From JANQIO01 sp036351375 (GTDB lineage Bacteria; Pseudomonadota; Gammaproteobacteria; Pseudomonadales; Halieaceae), in contig JAZBOY010000092.1 in NCBI GenBank assembly GCA_036351375.1, positions 124,001 to 188,000 on the forward strand: a stretch of 64,000 nucleotides of DNA. Reading direction: 5' to 3'. This document shows positions 21,607 to 32,300 of the stretch, in pieces; positions within the stretch are counted from its first letter, which is position 1, and every line of letters begins with the position of its first letter. A program made the position numbers and the translations under genes. Under the pieces are notes generated by a model. The model was not told where the DNA came from. It saw only the letters and a list, made by a program, of their open reading frames with translations, and did not search any database.

Positions 21607-24600
21607 TCAGGCGCTGCCGGGAAGGCCCTTGGCATCAACGGATTCGTCCCCGGGCGCTTCCCCGGGCAATTCACCCTTCTTGAACAGGCGCCCCAGGTCG
21701 TCGAGCATCACGTACAGGCTGGGCACCAGCAGCAGGGTGATGACGGTGGCAAACACGATGCCGAAGGCCAGCGAGACGGCCATGGGCACAATCACCTTGG
21801 CCTGGGTACTGGTCTCCATCAGCATCGGCACCAGCGCGCAGAAGGTGGTCAGCGAGGTGAGGATAATGGCCCGGAAGCGGCGGGTACCGGCCAGCACGGC
21901 GGCCTCGGCACGGGGCACCCCTTCCTTCACTGCGCGGTTCACGAAATCCACCATGATCAGGCTGTCGTTCACCACCACGCCGGAGAGCGCGATGATGCCC
22001 ACCAGCGACATCATGCTGATGGCGTAGCCGGTCACCAAATGGCCCACCACGGCGCCGATAATGCCGAAGGGAATCACGCCCATGATGATCAGCGGCTGCA
22101 GGTAGGAACGGGTGGGTACCGCCAGCAGGGAATAGATGCCGAACAGCGCGAGTGCGAAGCCGATGATCATGCTCTTGGCCGCCAGGCTCTCTTCCTGCGA
22201 CATGCCGGACGTTCCCCAGGTCAGCCCCGGGTACTTCTGCTGCAGTTCAGGAATCACCTTGCTGATGATCTCGCCGCTGATGCGGCCGGGCTCCACCTTG
22301 TCGGTCTCGGCCTCGGCGGTCACCTCCACCGCGCGCTGGAAGTCGATGCGGGTGAGCTGGTTGAAGCCGGGCTTCACGTCCAGGGTGGCCACCGAATCAA
22401 AGGGTACGCGGCCGCCGTCGGGGGTGCGGATGAACATGCTGTCGAGGCTCGCCGTGGTGCGGCGGTCTTCCCGCGGGTAGCGCACCAGTACCTTGATCTC
22501 ATGGGTGCCGCGCTGGATGCGCTGAGCCTCGGCGCCGTAGAAGGCGTGGCGCACCTGCGAGCCCAGGTCAAAGCGGCTGATGCCCAGCGCCTCGCCCTCG
22601 GGCTTGATGTCGATGTGGAACTCGTTCGACACCGCGCTCACGCTGCTCTGGATGTCATACAGGCCGTAGTATTCCTTGAGCTTTTCTTCCAGCTCCAGCG
22701 AGGCCGCCTGCAGCGCCTGCCAGTTGGGGTGGGCGAGGTCGAAGGCGATATCCGAACCAAAGCTGGGGCCGTCTTCAATGTAGAAGCTCAGCACCTCGGC
22801 GCCGGGCACGCGGCCTACCCGGTCGCGCCACATCAGCATCACTTCCCTGGTAGACAGCTCGCGCTCCTGGGCCAGCACCAGCTCGGCCAGCATGAAGCCA
22901 CCGGTGGTGCCCTGGCTGTAGGCAAACTGGCTGTGCAGCAGGGGCTGGTCGCCGTTGGCGGCGCGGTATTCGTTGTCGATGTCTTTGAGCGCCGCGGTAA
23001 TCTCGTTCATCACTTCCAGGGTGCGGCGTTGGGGCGTGCCCTCGGTCATCTCCAGGCTCATCTGGATGAACTCGCCCTCGGTCTCCGGCGCAATCACCAG
23101 CCGCACCTTGCCGCTCGCCACCACGCCCACGGTAAGAATCAGCAGGCTCAGGAAAGTGGCCGCAGTCAGGTAGCGCCGGCGAATACACTTTTCAACAAAG
23201 GGCCGGTAGCGGTGGTTCACGAAGTGCTTGAGCCGGCGGTTCACTGCTTCCTGCACGTGGTCGATCTCCGCCAGCCAGCCGCTGGTGGCGGGCGGGCTGT
23301 GGGCCAGGTGCGCCGGCAGAATCCACTTTGATTCCACCAGCGAAAACAGCAGGCAGAACACCACAACAAAGCCGATGGCCTCGCCGAATACGCTCAGGCC
23401 GCCCTGGATAAACAGGGTGGGCATGAAGGCGACAATGGTGGTGAGTACGCCGAAGGTCGCCGGCGTTGCCACCTTGAGGGCGCCGGAGATGATGGCGTCC
23501 ACGCTGTGGCCGTGCTCCTCCTGCTCGGTGTAGGCGGCCTCGCCGATAATGATGGCGTCGTCCACCACGATCCCCAGTACCAGGATGAAACCAAAAGCGC
23601 TGACGATGTTGAGCGTGCCGCCCACCCAGGGGCTGCCAAACACCGCCATGCTGCCCAGGAAGCAGATGGGAATGCCCACCATCACCCAGAAGGCCAGCTT
23701 GATCTCCAGGAACAGGGCAAGCACCAGGAATACCACGACCGCACCCATGGCGAGGTTCTTCATCATCATGCCCAGGCGCTCGCCCAGGTAGTAGCTGAAG
23801 TCCGACCAGATGGTGAGCGACACCGTGTCGGGCAGGGTCTGGTTCTTCTGCTCTACGTATTCCTCTGCCGCGGCTGCCGCCTTGATGATGTCCTGTGAAC
23901 CCATGGCCATGATCGGCAGGGCAATGGAGTACTTGCCGTTGAACAGGGCGAAGCCGGTCAGGTCCTCGAAGCCGTCGTCGATGGTGGCGATATCGCCCAG
24001 CAGCAGGCGCGTGCCGTCGGGGAAGGTTTTCAGCACCAGGTTCTCGAAGTCGGCCTGGCGGTAGGCCTGGCCCTGGGTGCGCAGCATGATATCGCCGGTC
24101 TCGGTGCGCACCGAGCCGCCGGGCAGGTCGATGGAGGAGCGCGCGACGATATTCGCCACCTCGCCCAGGGTCAGGTCGTATTCCTGTAGCTGGTGCTCGG
24201 AAATCTCAATGGCGATTTCATAATCCCGGGCGCCCCAGATGTCCACGGAGGAAATATCCGGGTGGGATACCAGGTCAAGCTTCACCTGCTCGGCCAGCTC
24301 TTTCATGCTGCGCTCGTCCAGGTCGCCTGCCACCTGGATGATCAAGGCCTGGAACGGCAGCTCGACGCGGCCGACAATGGGCTTCTCGGCGCCTTCCGGG
24401 AACGAGGGGATGCCATCAACGCGGTTTTTCACCTCGTTGATCATTTCCACCATGTCGTCTTCGTTTTCAGGCTCGATGATGATGCGCGCCAGCGATTCCA
24501 TCGCGTCGGATTCGATGCGGTCGATCCCGTCGAGGTCCGACAGCGCCTCTTCAATGCGCAGCACAATGGCTTGCTCGACTTCCTCGGGCGCGGCGCCGGG

Positions 24601-24774
24601 GTAGGGCACCAGCACCTGGATCACGTCGATCTCGAACTCGGGCATCATGGTGCGCTTGATGTTGAAGGTCGACAGCAAACCCACTGCGACGATGACAAAC
24701 ATCAACAGATTGGCCGCCACCGGGTTGGTGGCGAACCAGGCGATGATGCCCTTGTGCTGGGTGTGCTCGGTCAT
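21607..24774 (-). CDS. RND efflux transporter permease (HAE1/AcrB-like), system 1
   Basis: 1055 residues, the usual RND length, starting MTEHTQHKGIIAWFATNPVAANLLMFVIV. Two repeats of six transmembrane segments and large periplasmic loops are visible; GIVVDDAIIIGEA in TM4 carries the proton-relay Asp pair. It pumps small molecules out of the periplasm or cytoplasm. The gene overlaps the adaptor at 24771 by four bases; no outer-membrane channel is in the window. Confidence 0.93.
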   Translation of the reverse strand: MTEHTQHKGIIAWFATNPVAANLLMFVIVAVGLLSTFNIKRTMMPEFEIDVIQVLVPYPGAAPEEVEQAIVLRIEEALSDLDGIDRIESDAMESLARIIIEPENEDDMVEMINEVKNRVDGIPSFPEGAEKPIVGRVELPFQALIIQVAGDLDERSMKELAEQVKLDLVSHPDISSVDIWGARDYEIAIEISEHQLQEYDLTLGEVANIVARSSIDLPGGSVRTETGDIMLRTQGQAYRQADFENLVLKTFPDGTRLLLGDIATIDDGFEDLTGFALFNGKYSIALPIMAMGSQDIIKAAAAAEEYVEQKNQTLPDTVSLTIWSDFSYYLGERLGMMMKNLAMGAVVVFLVLALFLEIKLAFWVMVGIPICFLGSMAVFGSPWVGGTLNIVSAFGFILVLGIVVDDAIIIGEAAYTEQEEHGHSVDAIISGALKVATPATFGVLTTIVAFMPTLFIQGGLSVFGEAIGFVVVFCLLFSLVESKWILPAHLAHSPPATSGWLAEIDHVQEAVNRRLKHFVNHRYRPFVEKCIRRRYLTAATFLSLLILTVGVVASGKVRLVIAPETEGEFIQMSLEMTEGTPQRRTLEVMNEITAALKDIDNEYRAANGDQPLLHSQFAYSQGTTGGFMLAELVLAQERELSTREVMLMWRDRVGRVPGAEVLSFYIEDGPSFGSDIAFDLAHPNWQALQAASLELEEKLKEYYGLYDIQSSVSAVSNEFHIDIKPEGEALGISRFDLGSQVRHAFYGAEAQRIQRGTHEIKVLVRYPREDRRTTASLDSMFIRTPDGGRVPFDSVATLDVKPGFNQLTRIDFQRAVEVTAEAETDKVEPGRISGEIISKVIPELQQKYPGLTWGTSGMSQEESLAAKSMIIGFALALFGIYSLLAVPTRSYLQPLIIMGVIPFGIIGAVVGHLVTGYAISMMSLVGIIALSGVVVNDSLIMVDFVNRAVKEGVPRAEAAVLAGTRRFRAIILTSLTTFCALVPMLMETSTQAKVIVPMAVSLAFGIVFATVITLLLVPSLYVMLDDLGRLFKKGELPGEAPGDESVDAKGLPGSA

Positions 24775-26084
24775 GCCGCTGCCGGCTGGGAATCCTTGTC
24801 GGCCGGGTTAGCGAGCGTGCCGGCGTCGGTAGACGATTGGTCCGGTGTGGGCCTGGCAGGTTCGGGGGCGGCTTCTGCCGCTTCCATCAGCGCATCCTGG
24901 CGGCGGGTGCTGGTACGCTCGCCGATGTTCACTGCCATACCGGGCAGGGCATCGCTCAGCAGGGTGAGTGACACCAGGTCGCCGTCCTGCAGGCCGCCGC
25001 TCACATAGATTTCGTCGCCGCCGGTACGCAGCGTGGTCACCTGGCGGTTGCGCAGGGTGTTCTGTTCGTCCACTACCCACACCAGGTTGCCGGCGCGCAC
25101 CACGTGGCGCGGCAGCACCACCAGGTCGCTCATTACCTTGCCGATCACGTTGGCCTTCACAAAGGTGCCCACCCGCAGCGGGTCATGGTTGCCCACTTGC
25201 AGGGCGTAGGGGTCGTCGATGCGGGCCACCGCGAACAGCACCCGAGAGCGCTCATCCAGCGCCGCCTCCGTGCGGTCCAGGCGCGCAGTCCAGTGGGTCA
25301 CGGTGCCACCGATGTCGGTATACAGGTCCACTGGTGGCGCCTGCTCCAGGTCGAAGCCGTCAACACCGGGCAGCTCCAGGTAATTGAGCTTGCCCTGCGG
25401 GATGGCGAGGCGCACCTCGGCATAGTCCACCGCGAAAATCCGTGCCAGGTTGGTGCCAGGGGCCACGAACTTGCCGAGATCCGAAAACTTCTCCTGGATC
25501 AGCGCGTCATAGGGTGCGCGAATCACCGTGCGCTCCAGGTCGTCCTCGGCCTTGCGCAGGTCGGCCTGGGCTGACAGCAGTTGTGCCTCAGCCTGCTCGA
25601 GCTGCGGCTTGCGCAGGTACAGGTCGGTAGCTTCCTGGCTGCGTGCGCCGCGGTTGTCGAGTTTCTCCCACTCGCGACGCGCCACTTCGGCGCGGCCTTT
25701 TTCCTGGGCCAGATTGGCCTCGGCGGTTTCCACCTGGGCGCGGGCGCGCAGCAGGGCGGCCTGGTAGTCGCGGTCATCAATGCGCGCCAGCACATCACCG
25801 CGGGCGACATAGCCGCCGGCATTGTAGTTCGGTGAGACTTCGGTAATACGGCCGCTGACTTCCGCCACCAGGGTGGTGTCACGGTGCGGCGTAACGGTGC
25901 CCTGGGCCTGCACGGGAATGCGCAGGTCCTGCAGCACCACTTCGGCCACATCCACGGTGGGCACAATGGTGCGGGCCGGCTCGATCACCGACTCGGGTCG
26001 GCTGATCACCAGCATTACGGCAACGGCGAGCGATGCGGCAACCAGCAGCACCGGGGCGAAATTTTTCAGGGACAAGCGCGACAC
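24771..26084 (-). CDS. RND periplasmic adaptor subunit (HlyD/AcrA family), system 1
   Basis: 437 residues starting MSRLSLKNFAPVLLVAASLAVAVMLV, with an N-terminal membrane anchor but no lipobox. Lipoyl halves (VQAQGTVTPHRDTTLVAEVSG and VIRAPYDALIQEKFSDLG) flank a coiled-coil stretch (about residues 107-170). It links the permease of the same operon to an outer-membrane channel. It is the first gene of the operon; the 161 bp to the mscS gene show no clear promoter. Confidence 0.9.
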   Translation of the reverse strand: MSRLSLKNFAPVLLVAASLAVAVMLVISRPESVIEPARTIVPTVDVAEVVLQDLRIPVQAQGTVTPHRDTTLVAEVSGRITEVSPNYNAGGYVARGDVLARIDDRDYQAALLRARAQVETAEANLAQEKGRAEVARREWEKLDNRGARSQEATDLYLRKPQLEQAEAQLLSAQADLRKAEDDLERTVIRAPYDALIQEKFSDLGKFVAPGTNLARIFAVDYAEVRLAIPQGKLNYLELPGVDGFDLEQAPPVDLYTDIGGTVTHWTARLDRTEAALDERSRVLFAVARIDDPYALQVGNHDPLRVGTFVKANVIGKVMSDLVVLPRHVVRAGNLVWVVDEQNTLRNRQVTTLRTGGDEIYVSGGLQDGDLVSLTLLSDALPGMAVNIGERTSTRRQDALMEAAEAAPEPARPTPDQSSTDAGTLANPADKDSQPAAA

Positions 26085-26244
26085 AAGACCGTCCTTCCAG
26101 CAGCGTTACAACATGCAAGACGTTGATTTTATTACGTCTCGGCCCTGGTTCGGGATTAAATTTGGGTAATAAGGCCCAAACTGTGATCGGGTGCGCGCAG
26201 GGGGGGAGCGGTGCGGCCGCCGTTCAGCGGCCGCACCGTGGCGA

Positions 26245-27066
26245 TCAGTCGTCGCTCTTGTCGAAGTGCACGTCCATCTGCGGGTAGGGTATGGAGATGC
26301 CGGCTTCGTCAAAGCGCAGCTTGACGGCAGCGTGGGTATCCCAAAGCACCTGCCAGTAGTCAGACGATTTCACCCAGGGGCGCACCAGGAAATTGACGCT
26401 GCTGTCACCCAGCGAGCCCACTTCAATGACCGGGGCAGGCTCCGGCAACACCCGCTCGTCGGCACCGATGATGTCCTGCAGAACCTTCTTCACCTCGCGG
26501 ATATCGTCCTCGTAGGACACGCCAAACACCATGTCGACGCGGCGCGTGTCGCGGGCGGAAAAGTTGGTGATGGCGCTGCCATAAATGGCGCCATTCGGCA
26601 CGATGGTGACCTTGTTGTCAGGAGTGACCAGGGTGGTGGTGAAAATGCCGATGGCCTCTACCGAGCCGGTGGTGCCGGCAATGTCCACGAAGTCGCCTTT
26701 CTGAAAGGGGCGAAACACAATCAACATCACGCCGGCGGCAAAGTTGCCCAGTGAACTCTGCAGCGACAGACCGATGGCCAGGCCGGCGGCACCCAGGATA
26801 GCCACCATAGAGGTGGTGTCGACCCCGAGCTGGTCGAGAGCCGCCACGATAACGAAGAGCAGCAGTAGCCAGCGCACAATCGAGCCAACAAAGCCGACCA
26901 GCATCTCGTCCACTTTGGCGCGCAGCATAAGCTTTTTCATCACGCCGACCACGGCGGAAACCACCATGCGGCCGATGATGAAAATGAGGACTGCCATCCC
27001 GATGTTGATGCCCCAGGGCACCACGTAGTCGTTCAGCAAGGCCTGTATGTCGATATTCTCTGGCAT
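26245..27066 (-). CDS. Small-conductance mechanosensitive channel MscS family
   Basis: 273 residues starting MPENIDIQALLNDYVVPWGINIG. Three transmembrane helices; the pore helix shows ILGAAGLAIGLSLQSSLGNFAAGVML, with the Gly/Ala packing typical of MscS TM3, followed by the beta domain (FRPFQKGDFVDIAGTTGSVEAIGIF). It opens on membrane tension to release solutes on osmotic downshock. It is divergent from the thioredoxin-like lipoprotein gene. Confidence 0.95.
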   Translation of the reverse strand: MPENIDIQALLNDYVVPWGINIGMAVLIFIIGRMVVSAVVGVMKKLMLRAKVDEMLVGFVGSIVRWLLLLFVIVAALDQLGVDTTSMVAILGAAGLAIGLSLQSSLGNFAAGVMLIVFRPFQKGDFVDIAGTTGSVEAIGIFTTTLVTPDNKVTIVPNGAIYGSAITNFSARDTRRVDMVFGVSYEDDIREVKKVLQDIIGADERVLPEPAPVIEVGSLGDSSVNFLVRPWVKSSDYWQVLWDTHAAVKLRFDEAGISIPYPQMDVHFDKSDD

Positions 27067-27158
27067 GAAGAAATCCTTGTTTTGTAGTGAATTGGCACCG
27101 ATACCGGCTTATAAAGTAGTCCATAAACTGTAAAAGCGTAAACTATCCAGGAGATTCC

Positions 27159-27923
27159 ATGCACCGCATCGTGCTGTTTGTACTGTTACTGATTACCGGC
27201 TGCGCCGGCCAACCGGCGGCCGGGCCCTATCCCAAGCCCCTTCCGGTCGCCGAGGTGCCTGGCGAGATAGAAGGCGTGCTCAGGCAGGCAGCGGCTGAAC
27301 AGAAGCTGGCAATGCTGGTTCTGGGCGCCAACTGGTGTCATGACAGCACGGACTTTGCCGCCATGCTGGAGTCGCCCGATCTCAAGCCCTGGCTCGATGC
27401 GCACTACGTGATTGCGCTGTACGACCAGGGCTACCTCGACCACATCGCGGCCTACGTGCAGCCCTTTGGCGTGCCCACCATGTACGGCACGCCCACCGTC
27501 CTGGTGATCGACCCGCAGACGCGCACCCTGCGCAATCTCGACAGCCATTTCTACTGGCGCAATGCCAGTCAGCTCGAGATCGCTGATGCGCGCCGCTATT
27601 TCGAGAAAACCCTCGCACCGTTGCCACCGGCGGAGCCGATCGCGCCTGAGTTGGCTGCGGCTCTGCAACGTATCGACGCCTTCGAGGCAGCCCAGGCAGA
27701 GCGCATCCTGGCGGCTTATGCAGCCCTGGGCGCGCTGATGAAGGAAGGTGATGACGGCCGGCCGCCGGAGGGTTTCGAGGAGAAATGGGTCAGCCTGGCA
27801 AAGATGCGCGGCCAGATCACCGAGGACCTCGCCGAGCTCAGGCGCTCCGCCCGGGAGCAGGCGGAGGAGGGCCTGGCGCCGGTGCACCTTACCTTCCCCA
27901 ACTATTCGCTTTTTACCGATTAA
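27159..27923 (+). CDS. Thioredoxin-fold lipoprotein without the second redox Cys
   Basis: 254 residues with a lipoprotein signal (MHRIVLFVLLLITGC, Cys at residue 15). The thioredoxin core has LVLGANWCHDSTDFAAML where a CxxC would be expected: the first Cys is kept and the second is Ser. The cis-Pro is seen in YGTPTVLVID. A helical C-terminal extension of about 90 residues follows. It may act as a sensor or chaperone rather than an oxidoreductase; this is inference. Confidence 0.82.
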   Translation: MHRIVLFVLLLITGCAGQPAAGPYPKPLPVAEVPGEIEGVLRQAAAEQKLAMLVLGANWCHDSTDFAAMLESPDLKPWLDAHYVIALYDQGYLDHIAAYVQPFGVPTMYGTPTVLVIDPQTRTLRNLDSHFYWRNASQLEIADARRYFEKTLAPLPPAEPIAPELAAALQRIDAFEAAQAERILAAYAALGALMKEGDDGRPPEGFEEKWVSLAKMRGQITEDLAELRRSAREQAEEGLAPVHLTFPNYSLFTD

Positions 27924-27950
27924 TAGTGGACTAGCCAGGAAGGAAGGCGG

Positions 27951-28056
27951 GCAAAAAAAGGGGGCGGGTCAGAGCCCTTTTTGCAGGAAAAAAAGGAAGG
28001 CGAGCAGGGGGTGTTCCCGGCCGATGAGGGGGATCACCGGCAAGGCCTGCTCGCCT
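27951..28056. terminator. Two inverted repeats between convergent genes
   Basis: An A-rich to T-rich hairpin (GCAAAAAAAGGGGGC at 27951-27965 against GCCCTTTTTGC at 27974-27984) could terminate in either direction, followed by an 11-bp perfect inverted repeat (AGGCGAGCAGG at 27998-28008, CCTGCTCGCCT at 28046-28056) with a long loop. They sit between the lipoprotein gene and the convergent RND adaptor, as expected for a shared terminator. Confidence 0.55.
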
Positions 28057-28081
28057 GTAAAACGGTAAAGGGTTGGCAGGC

Positions 28082-29338
28082 CTAGCTGTTGATCACGTTG
28101 ACCTTCAGGCCGGTGCTGGCCTGGGGCAGGCTGGTGGTCAGCACATCGCCCTTGAGGCCGTTGTGCTCGGGGCGCACCAGCAGTTGCACCTGACCTTCGC
28201 TGTCGACGCGGCGGCCCAGGGTGCGCACCTGCACACCGCGCAGGCGGCCGTCGATCACGGTGTAGATACGATCGTCACCATACAGGCTCTGCACCGGCAC
28301 GCCGGTGACCTGCTCCAGTACCGGCATCACTACCGTGATATCCAGCGCCTTGCCCACTTCCAGGCTCTCATCGGCGCCTACCCGGAACAGGCCGTCCACG
28401 CCGGAGCGGCCCTCGCTCACCTCGGCGGCGAGCTGCTCCAGCTCCACGGTGCGGAAGCTGCCGTCATCGAGGCGCGCGTGTATGGTCTCGCCGCGGGCCA
28501 TGGCCTGCTTGATCGGGTTTACCGAAGCGCCAGGTAGGGTGACCCGGACCTGGAGGGCCGCGGTATCGTAAATTTCCAGCAGTATTTCTCCTTCACGCAC
28601 ACGGTCTCCCGGGGAAGCTTCAACGCGCGAAACACGGCCGCGAAAGGGGGCGGTCACGACGGTCCGCGACAAGCGCAGCTCCTGTTCCGCGAGCAGGGCT
28701 TCGGCGCGCGCCAGGGCGGCCTCCACCGTTGCCAGTTGCTGGGGGAAGTTGTCGACCCTGAGCTTCTGGCCGGCCAGCTCGATGGCCTGGCGGGCCACCG
28801 CGGCACGGGTGTCTTCGAGCTGCTCGGTAGCCACCAGGTTCTGCTGCTCAAGCTTCTGCAGTCGCTTGCGCTTGGCCAGGGTCAGTTCGTGCAGCTCCTG
28901 CATGTGCTTCAGCACTTCCTTGTCCACCTCGTGCTGGCGGCGCAGGGTTTCCACCGCGGCGCGGGCCTCGGCGGCATCTGCCTGGCGCTGTTGAAAACGC
29001 AGTTCTTCGTCGGCGTCGTCCAGTGACAGCAGCACATCGCCCTTGTCGACCAACTCGCCCTCGCTCACGTTTACAGAGTTCACAGTGGCTGTTACGGCGG
29101 CAGTCAGCTGCGCATGGCTGGGGGTTTCCACCCGGCCGAACAGCCTGAGCTCCGGGGCCAGATTCTCTTCGACCGCCGGCATGGTGGTGACCGGGTAGAC
29201 CTTTTCCTCCACCTCGTTGGCATCGTGGCTGGGGGCGGTGGCCATCAGCGTGCCGGTGGTCGCCAGCCCCACGGCGGCGACCAGCAGCAGCGCCTGGTTC
29301 TTCCTTGAGGGCTTCTTAATTCGCATATTGAACTTCAT
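28082..29338 (-). CDS. RND periplasmic adaptor subunit, system 2
   Basis: The ATG at 29338 gives 418 residues starting MKFNMRIKKPSRKNQALLLVAAVGLATTG, with a single membrane anchor. It overlaps the end of its permease by 23 bp, so the pair is cotranslated. A coiled-coil region with many Glu, Gln and Arg (about residues 105-195) and lipoyl halves (LRLFGRVETPSHAQLTAAV, TVVTAPFRGRVSRVEAS) identify the family. It lies downstream of the permease, the reverse of system 1. Confidence 0.9.
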   Translation of the reverse strand: MKFNMRIKKPSRKNQALLLVAAVGLATTGTLMATAPSHDANEVEEKVYPVTTMPAVEENLAPELRLFGRVETPSHAQLTAAVTATVNSVNVSEGELVDKGDVLLSLDDADEELRFQQRQADAAEARAAVETLRRQHEVDKEVLKHMQELHELTLAKRKRLQKLEQQNLVATEQLEDTRAAVARQAIELAGQKLRVDNFPQQLATVEAALARAEALLAEQELRLSRTVVTAPFRGRVSRVEASPGDRVREGEILLEIYDTAALQVRVTLPGASVNPIKQAMARGETIHARLDDGSFRTVELEQLAAEVSEGRSGVDGLFRVGADESLEVGKALDITVVMPVLEQVTGVPVQSLYGDDRIYTVIDGRLRGVQVRTLGRRVDSEGQVQLLVRPEHNGLKGDVLTTSLPQASTGLKVNVINS

Positions 29339-32300
29339 CGTGAACTCCTTCGCGACGCATCGGAGCCAGTTGCTCCAGTACAGACAGGATGGTGGGAATA
29401 ACAAACAGGATCAGGGTGGTGCCGTAGAGCAGGCCGAAGCAGATCACTACCGCCAGTGGCACCATCACCTCGCCCATGGGCGAGCTCTCCAGCATCAGCG
29501 GGCCGAGGCCGAAGGTGGTAGTCAGCGAGGTAAGGATGACCGGGCGCAGGCGTTGACGGCAGGCTTCTTCCAGAGCAGCGTGGGCATCCAGGCCGCGCTC
29601 GCGGGCTTCCCGGTAGGACGTGATGAGGATGATCGAGTCGTTCACGATCACCCCGGTCAGGGTAAACACGCCCATGATGGCCAGGGCGCCGAGGTTCAGG
29701 CCCAGCAGGTAGAGGCCACCCAGTGCGCCAGTGAGACCCAGCGGGATGGCGGCCATGACTGCCAGTGGCCAGCTCCAGGAAGCGAAGATCCAGGCGAGGA
29801 TCAGGTAGATCAGCAGCAGGCCGATCACTGCCCCCATCATCATGTCGCCCATTACCTTGGCTTCCTCGGCGGAGCCTTCACCCAGACCGTAGGTCACATC
29901 GTAGTTCTGCAGAATGTCGGGGATGACCGTCTTCTCCAGGTCTTCGATGATGGCCATGGCGGTGTTGATCTTCTTGTCGACGTGGGCGTACACGTTCACC
30001 GCCTTGCGGGCATCCCGGTGCTGGATGCGGTCGATACCCCGGCGGCTGGTTACTTCGGCCACGGCGGGCAGCGGCATGACCTCTCCGGAAGGCGTGGTGA
30101 TGGGCAGGCTGTAGAGCGTGTTCAGCTGGTCGCGCTCATCGGCGGGCAGGCTCACGTTCACTTCCAGCTCGGCGTCGTTCTCGGTGAACAACTGTACCCG
30201 GTGGCTCTCGAAGGCGGCGCGCAGCTGGCGGCCCACCTCGGCGCTGGTCAGCCCCAGGCTGCGGCCTTCGGTGTTGAGATTGATGATCCACTGTTCCTTG
30301 CCGTAGGGCAGATCGTCAAAGGCGCTCAGCACGCCGGGGTAGGTGGCGAGCTTGCCGGCCAGCTCCTCGGCGGCGGCTTTCAGCTCCTGCACGTTGTCGC
30401 CGCTGAAGTACAGCTGCACGTCGGGCCAGTTGCCTTCGCCGGAACCGATGTTCAGGCGCTCGACCATGGGGGTGGTGGGCAGGCGTTCCTGCCAGGCGGC
30501 CACGAACTCGTCCAGTGTCACCTTGCGCTGCTCCGGCGATACCAGCTCCACCCACAGGGTGGCGTACTGGCGGCCGGACTTGCGCTGCTCGTCCAGCACC
30601 GCGAAGTTGCGGTTAATCACGTGGGTCACGATCAGCCCGCCGCCCAGTGCGCGGTCGGTTTCCTCGGCGGCCCTGGCCATGGTTTCCAGCCAGGCTTCCT
30701 TCTGGTGCTCACTGGTACCGGCAGAGAACTGCATGTAGGCGTCGGCAAATTCGAAGTCGATGTTGACGTTGAGGTCGGGCTTGACGCGGCCGGTGGCCAG
30801 CAGGCTGATGGCAATCACGAAGCCGAACAGGGCCAGCGCCAGCACCGAGCGGCGGTTGCCGAGGGCGGTGTGCAGGGTCGGCAGGTAAATGTTGTCGCGG
30901 AAGTGATTGAAGCGCGCGTCAAACCACAGCCGCAGGCGCGTCGGCTTCTCGTGCTCCATGGCCGAGAAGCTGTGGCGCAGGTGGCCGGGCATGATCAGGA
31001 AGCACTCGATCAGCGAGGCGATGATCACGCACACCATCAGCAGCGGAATCTCGCGGATGAAGGGTTCGTCGATGGCCAGCAGCGGCAGGAACGCCGCCAG
31101 CGTGGTCAGCGACGAGGCCATCACCGGGGCGAACATACGCTGGGCGCCCTGGGCGGCGGAGTTCACCGGCCCGTGGCCCTTCTCGTAGAGAGCCAGGGAG
31201 TGCTCCCCCACCACGATGGCGTCGTCCACCACGATGCCCAGCGCCATCACCACACCGATCATGCTGATGAAGTTGATGCTGCCGCCAAAACTGTAGAACA
31301 CCGCCAGCGCACCCAGGAAGGACACCGGGATACCTACTGTTACCCAGAAGGCGGCGCGGCCGTTGAGGAACAGGAACAGGGTGGCAATCACCAGCAGCAG
31401 GCCGCCGACGCCGTTCTTGAACACCAGGGCGATCTGGTTGTAGGCGAAGCGCCAGGCTTCCAGCCAGATGGTGACCTTCACGCCGCGCTCTTCCAGGGCC
31501 TCGGCGTTGTCGGCTTCCCAGGCGTAGAGGATGTCGGCGGCGTCCAGGGTGTCGGAGTCGATCCCGCGGCGCAGGCGAATCATGATGGCCGGGCGATTTT
31601 CGTAGTAGACCATGCGCTGGTCGTCTTTCTGGCGTCGCTCTACCCGGGCCACGTCGCCCAGTCGCAGCAGGTCGCCGTCTTCGCCGATGCGCACTGGGAG
31701 CTGTTCAAATTCCTCGGCGGTGCGGCGCTGGTCGAGGCTGCGGAGCTTGCGCTGCAGTTGTCCGCCACCGGCGTTGCCGGCGGGCACGTCGGCGCTGGAG
31801 TCCAGCACGCTGGCGGCAATGTCCGACAGGGGCACACCCAGTTCAAACAGGGTCTTGCTGTCGACCTGGATGGCGATCTCTTCCTCGGGCACGCCGCGGA
31901 ACTCCACCTTGTCGACGCCGCGCGCCAGCAGGTCGCGCTCGATCTCGCGGGCAATGGGTACCAGCTCTTCCACGCTGCCGTCGCTGGAAATCAGGATGGC
32001 GGCAACGGTGTCCAGCCACTGCATGCGCTGGATAATCGGAGGCTCGATATCCACCGGCAGGTCACGCACCTGCGCGACCGCCTGCTTGACCCGATCCAGC
32101 CCCTCGATCATGTCGGTGCCCTTGTCGAAGCCCACCTCGACGCTGGCCAGGCCGTCTGATGTAGAAGAGGTCAGCTTGTTGAGCCGGGTCAGGGAACGCA
32201 GCTGGTATTCAATGGGCTGGGTGACCAGGCGCTCGACATCCTCGGCGCTGGCGCCGGGCCAGGCCACTTCAACGCTGACCTGGTGGGAATCCTGGGTCGG

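Noticed and set aside
22039..23331. 430-codon open frame on the + strand
   Set aside because: Antisense shadow of RND permease 1.
29217..32159. 980-codon open frame on the + strand
   Set aside because: It is antisense to the RND permease and adaptor, Gln/His-rich, and has no recognisable domain; an effect of high GC and codon bias.
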